From Terebella lapidaria (taxonomy: Eukaryota; Annelida; Polychaeta; Terebellida; Terebellidae), in the NCBI GenBank assembly GCA_949152475.1, contig OX424563.1, positions 4,127,001 to 4,191,000 of the forward strand: a stretch of DNA of 64,000 nucleotides. Direction: 5' to 3'. Position numbers and translations under genes: made by a program. The notes under the pieces are model-generated. The model was not told the origin of the DNA. It searched no databases and worked only from the letters and a program-made list of their open reading frames with translations. Below, in pieces: positions 60,401-64,000 of the stretch (within the stretch, counting starts at the first letter, position 1; each line of letters begins with the position of its first letter).

Positions 60401-63400
60401 TGTGCAAATCGATGTGAATTTCTATTTGTTTTGAAAGTGTGATTTTGATGTGCATTTGTGTTCTTGTGATCGTTGAAAATTAAATGTGTACAAAACTGTT
60501 GTTTTCCATATGCACGTTCTCCCACTCACACTCGTAATTGGTAGGTTCCATACCGAGAACCTCAGGTTATCTGAAAAATTAACCTCTCGGGAGATTACTA
60601 TTTTATTTATTAACCTCCAGACGGATTTCCTTACATGAATAATAACCCTTGAGAACACTGGCGTCGGAACCGGGGGGGGGGGGGGACTCTGGGGGCCCGA
60701 GCCCCCTCACTTTTTTGATAGCGGGGGATCTAGTATGTTTGCCCCCCCCCCCCCCCCAGATTTTCGCAATTTTTTTTGGCATGGAACTACAGATCGCGAA
60801 TACGACTCTAAAACATTATATATAGTACACATTTCCAAAATATTTCATTTAATTGAATGGAAATTCACATGTCTCAGAAACCCATGGACGAGGCATAATG
60901 GATCTACTGAGAAAATCATTCCGGTTATTAAATCGCTGGAGACTTTCCAAACCTGACTCAACTAGCAACGATATAAGCAACTTCTGGAGCCCTTGAGCAG
61001 GCCCCAGACCCCACACCGAACACTAGCTCCTTCGCTCTGCTCGGTTGCAAATTGGGTACATATTTCAGACCCCCGCTTGCGAGGGAATCCTGCTGCCACC
61101 CCTATATAGAACACAAATACAGTCCACCCCTCTGTTTTGCTCATTAACTTCTCATAAAGATAATAAAAGATGGAGTGTCTTGAATTCTTTGGGCCTATTT
61201 TAGATGATAATTTTCCATTCAAAGAAAATTTAGTTCCTTGATATCCTACAAAAACAAAACACTGAACTGGACCCAAGGTACACGCCAGGAATGTTCTGAG
61301 AGAACACCAAATTTCAAAATTTTCTCGGGGGGCTTACGGCGCACCCCGAACCCCCAGACCGGACTTTTTTGGGCCCCCATACTTTTCAAATGCTTCCTAC
61401 GCCACTGCTTGAGAACAATGGGACATTCCAAAAATAATGCACTGTGTATGTTGTAAATCTACTTGAAATACACGTCTACCATACAATTTCCTCTTCATTT
61501 GAATACCCGACCAACAGGTCATTACCATATAATTTTAATGATCTGTATGTAAATTATTGAGCTCTACTCGGTGAATATCAGATTTATTGGGCTCTGCGAA
61601 ACAATAGAGCCAGTCACTAATGTTTGTTAATGTCTTAGTATTCACGATAATAACTTTTGATGGAGCTCGTTAAACTTTCGTTGATCTTCAGCCTTTTCTC
61701 TACCATAATAACGCGGACCATGACTATAATAACGCGGAATTCGATTTTTGTTGGATTGCCGGGACAGATCCTTGTGTACGAAATATCCATCAAATAGATG
61801 ACACGCATTGTTCCATGATGGTCAAATAGTTTATATGTTAGACACGTAGGCCTAAATGTGCCACTGGGCTTACGGTAGGCAGAATTGACAAACAATAAGT
61901 TAATCCAAGCCGTGTGAATTAATTTGCAGAGTGTCAGAAAGGATCAAAATTAATATTTTCAGGTTATTTTTAAGCTCAGCTTCAATATAGACAGTTTTGT
62001 CCATATTGTGTGATAGATACTGAAATTTCGAATCCCATGGTTTGTTTGTCATTACTTTTTGAAATTTATATGGCTAGTATTATATAATCCTGTGGATTCA
62101 AGTGAAGTACACTGCTCCTTAATTCTACACGTCTACAAAAACTCCTTAATGGAAATAGAGGAATAAACCGCGTGCGTTACTTGCGCCATAATTTGCATTC
62201 CTGCATGCAGTATTGCAACGTACTTTTACCAAAATTAGTATTATATATCTTGAGGTTCAATGTGACAACCCTGCTCTCGTTGAAGGAATATTGAACATGT
62301 TCGAAGTGGGGTGCCGACCTGGGCGATGGTGGGATCGTAGACGCTTCTGTATGGCTCAAGTTAGAGGAAGAAGATTGAGTAGATCAGGCCACGACCCACC
62401 ACATTCTAAAACAATTGTTGATCGAGGCAGAATCGCCTCCACTTTCTTGTCAGCAGTACAGGTTGTATTGCTTTACTTTTGCGCGTGTGTCCTTCTGGCA
62501 CTGTCATTACGCACATGCGTCCCTCTAGCGCTTTCATTACACACATGTGTCCTTCTGGTGCTTTCATTATGCACATATGTCTTTTTGCTTATTTTCTTGT
62601 AGTAATGCGTACCAGTTGCATTATTCATATATAATAATTACTTGATAGTGTCCCAGAAAACCTCCTGTATGAAAAAAATGGGCAATAGTCTCGAAATTGA
62701 TTGAGTAAAATATCGCACAAAATTTGTGTTTTGTACTTATTACCTTCTGGCACCGCAACATACCACGATATTACATGTTCTTGAGCGCCAGAAGGTAATA
62801 AGCACCATTTTAGTTAATATTAAGCTCATAATTAATATCAACTATAAACAATCAATTTTCTAAACGAAACGAACATTTCTGGTATCATATATTTAAAAAC
62901 ATGAGAGAAAACGCCGTTTTAATGTTGGTGCTTATAACCTTTTGGCGCTTCAAACTCAGTCGTCTGGATGACGGTAACTGTTGCCAGAAAGTAACAAGAA
63001 CCATTTTTAGCATAATCTCAGTGTATGTAAAGTTAGGGTGCGTAATTTTGCTTGTACATTATGGCAAATTCTACTCCTAATACTTACACAAAGACATTAT
63101 TTTGGAAACGTATATCGCAATCGAAAACTATCTTTAAAAGTGCCTCCTGTAAAAAAGCAGTTATGGCTCTTGTAACCTTCTGGCTTTCAACAGTCGGTAT
63201 AATACCTGTGTTCAAAGTTTCCATTATTTATATATATTAGATATGTTGGCAATAAAAATTCGATAAACGAAGAATGTAAATAGTGTAAAAGTATGGAAAG
63301 AGTGTGAAATCAATGCCTTTTTCAATACCACATCAACAAAAATTGTTGTTCATTGTCTAATCAAAGTTATCTCTACATCATCGATGTCGATATAGCGAGG

Positions 63401-64000
63401 GTGTCTTATACTTCCTCTTTAAATGTATTTACCTCTTTAAATGTATTGGAGATCAATGTGCATGTTTCTTTCAATGAAGCAAGAATTAGCATATTATGCA
63501 TTTCAACTTTCACATGGAAGTAAAAAAACAGGAATATTTTCCACCCACTAGTCCATAAAAGTCAATACTGCTGGATGTGTGTGAAATTGACTGTGGTAAC
63601 AAATAATATGAAACACATTTTTACATACCGAATGTCACTACGTCATCATGTTTGTTTTCAGCCTGCGCATGTGCAACTGTCAATCCAAATGAGAGGCAAA
63701 TGTGTGGTGGTATAGAAGGCAGAGAAGAAACCTGGTGTGTCTATGATTACATGTATTATTACTACTACTATGACTACGAACCAACTGGCTGCTGCTGGGA
63801 TGATTGTCACAGGAAAACTTACTATTGCTTCCAACCAGATCCTTACTTTGGATGTGAGTGACACATTCTCTGATTTGTGAATGCGCATATGTTTCACACA
63901 TTCAACACAACACTCATAAAAGCCACTTGATCCATAACTAGAACCTGTTCGTTTGCCTCGTAGATTATCCGACGTTCTCCGGCTCAGGAGCAGATGACCC
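57434..64000 (+). CDS. Secreted Cys/Tyr-rich protein, partial gene (three exons seen)
   Basis: Exon 1 (57,434-57,521) starts in a good context (CACCATGG). It encodes MDSRLIFCAVLVVVVHVEGY, a typical signal peptide likely cleaved after the VEG, then SYPTTPAPD. A GTAAGT donor follows. Exon 2 (63,662-63,853; acceptor TTTGTTTTCAG, donor GTGAGT) is 192 bp with phase-1 borders on both sides. It encodes a module with nine cysteines (CAC, MCGG, TWCVYDY, GCCWDDC, YYCF) and an unusual run of tyrosines (MYYYYYYDYE). Exon 3 starts at 63,964 (acceptor CTCGTAG) and continues YPTFSGSGADD off the window. All borders agree in frame. Symmetric phase-1 modules are characteristic of extracellular mosaic proteins. 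The cysteine pattern is not one I recognise. The product is probably an extracellular, matrix or mucus protein. Confidence 0.8.
57541..57885. repeat. Diverged tandem duplication of about 172 bp in intron 1
   Basis: AGGCAATCATGTATCAACTT at 57,541 recurs as AGGCAACCATGTATCAACAC at 57,713. The following sequence stays similar (TGGTAGTTGGAT, then TGGTTGG(G/C)TAT) for about 170 bp. Confidence 0.75.
58405..58691. repeat. Cluster of a short motif, GCCAGAAGGTTATAAGCGCC type
   Basis: Direct copies lie at 58,405, about 58,555, 58,591 and 58,671, with variants such as AAAGTGCC and CAAGCGCC. The same motif occurs in both orientations at 62,736-63,184. Confidence 0.75.
58692..60647. other. Intron 1 interior, no gene seen
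   Basis: It holds a GT microsatellite and AT-rich sequence. The frames at 59,600-59,791 and 59,850-60,131 have no domain. Confidence 0.45.
59051..59075. repeat. (GT)n microsatellite
   Basis: About 12.5 uninterrupted GT units in intron 1. Confidence 0.95.
60656..61407. mobile_element. hAT-type MITE with 8-bp target duplication
   Basis: A 752-bp element in intron 1. CTTGAGAA flanks both ends (60,648-60,655 and 61,408-61,415). The left end reads CACTGGCGTCGGAACC and the right end, on the other strand, CAGTGGCGTAGGAAGC; 13 of 16 bases match. An 8-bp duplication and CAGTGGCG-type ends are characteristic of the hAT superfamily. Long G and C runs (60,672-60,685; 60,744-60,757) lie just inside the left end. 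No transposase is encoded. Confidence 0.85.
61416..62735. other. Intron 1 interior, no gene seen
   Basis: AT-rich. The frame 62,213-62,602 ends in a leucine-rich repetitive stretch (LALSLRTCVPLALSLHTCVL). This comes from a degenerate repeat of about 33 bp built on CACATG(C/T)GTCC near 62,480-62,590, and it is not treated as a gene. Confidence 0.45.
62736..63184. repeat. Alternating palindromic motif copies in intron 1
   Basis: CTTATTACCTTCTGGC (62,736-62,751) and its exact reverse complement (62,787-62,802) form a 16-bp stem. A second, imperfect pair lies at about 62,926-62,948 and 62,983-63,005, and a further inverted copy at 63,164-63,184. The motif is that of the 58,405-58,691 cluster. 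Confidence 0.8.

Overview
The window looks like AT-rich nuclear DNA of an invertebrate animal, most plausibly a marine mollusc or other lophotrochozoan. The evidence is introns with GT/AG borders, AATAAA polyadenylation signals, several APE-type LINEs, a Ty3/Gypsy element, Tc1 and hAT debris, and a pearl/HINE-like element carrying tandem repeats. The species cannot be read from the sequence. Host genes are sparse and most of the window is layered repeats.

Left part (1-36,000). A unit of about 9 kb is present twice in the same orientation (about 530-9,300 and 10,845-22,930), with a partial third copy at about 32,750-35,985. The copies are diverged and have been cut up by later insertions. Comparing copies gives before-and-after views of these insertions: a TTAA-flanked MITE (10,896-11,622), a second MITE with about 65-bp inverted ends (14,843-15,330), a LINE that lacks its reverse transcriptase (17,600-19,825), a pearl/HINE-like element with a 134-bp tandem array (20,647-22,044) and a unit with 26-bp direct terminal repeats (33,317-34,264). 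A Ty3/Gypsy retrotransposon with two LTRs (23,294-32,118) sits between units 2 and 3. It looks young and is broken. It carries a GC-rich 27-bp minisatellite in its leader.

Middle part (36,000-53,700). This holds a dispersed family of small, basic, unrecognised proteins. They share an N-terminal YVP(Y/H)VP motif and a C-terminal motif of the form W-L-E-x-H-S-S-V-L-S-x-P-x-x-Q-K. I see four plus-strand genes (41,596; 43,342; 45,410; 50,585) and one minus-strand terminal exon (about 38,088-38,333). Two members lie in a duplicated segment of about 2.7 kb. Silent changes outnumber replacement changes per available site, so the protein has been under constraint. One member has lost its conserved C-terminus from its frame. 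A decayed LINE (46,200-49,605), itself invaded by a minus-strand LINE flanked by 79-bp direct repeats, separates the two duplicates.

Right part (53,700-64,000). A Tc1-like transposase relic is followed by the start of a secreted cysteine- and tyrosine-rich protein gene. It has a TATA box at 57,369, a signal-peptide exon at 57,434-57,521, a 6.1-kb first intron, a 192-bp exon with phase-1 introns on both sides (63,662-63,853), and a third exon running off the right edge. The intron holds a hAT-type MITE with 8-bp target duplications, a GT microsatellite, a tandem duplication and many copies of a short palindromic motif.
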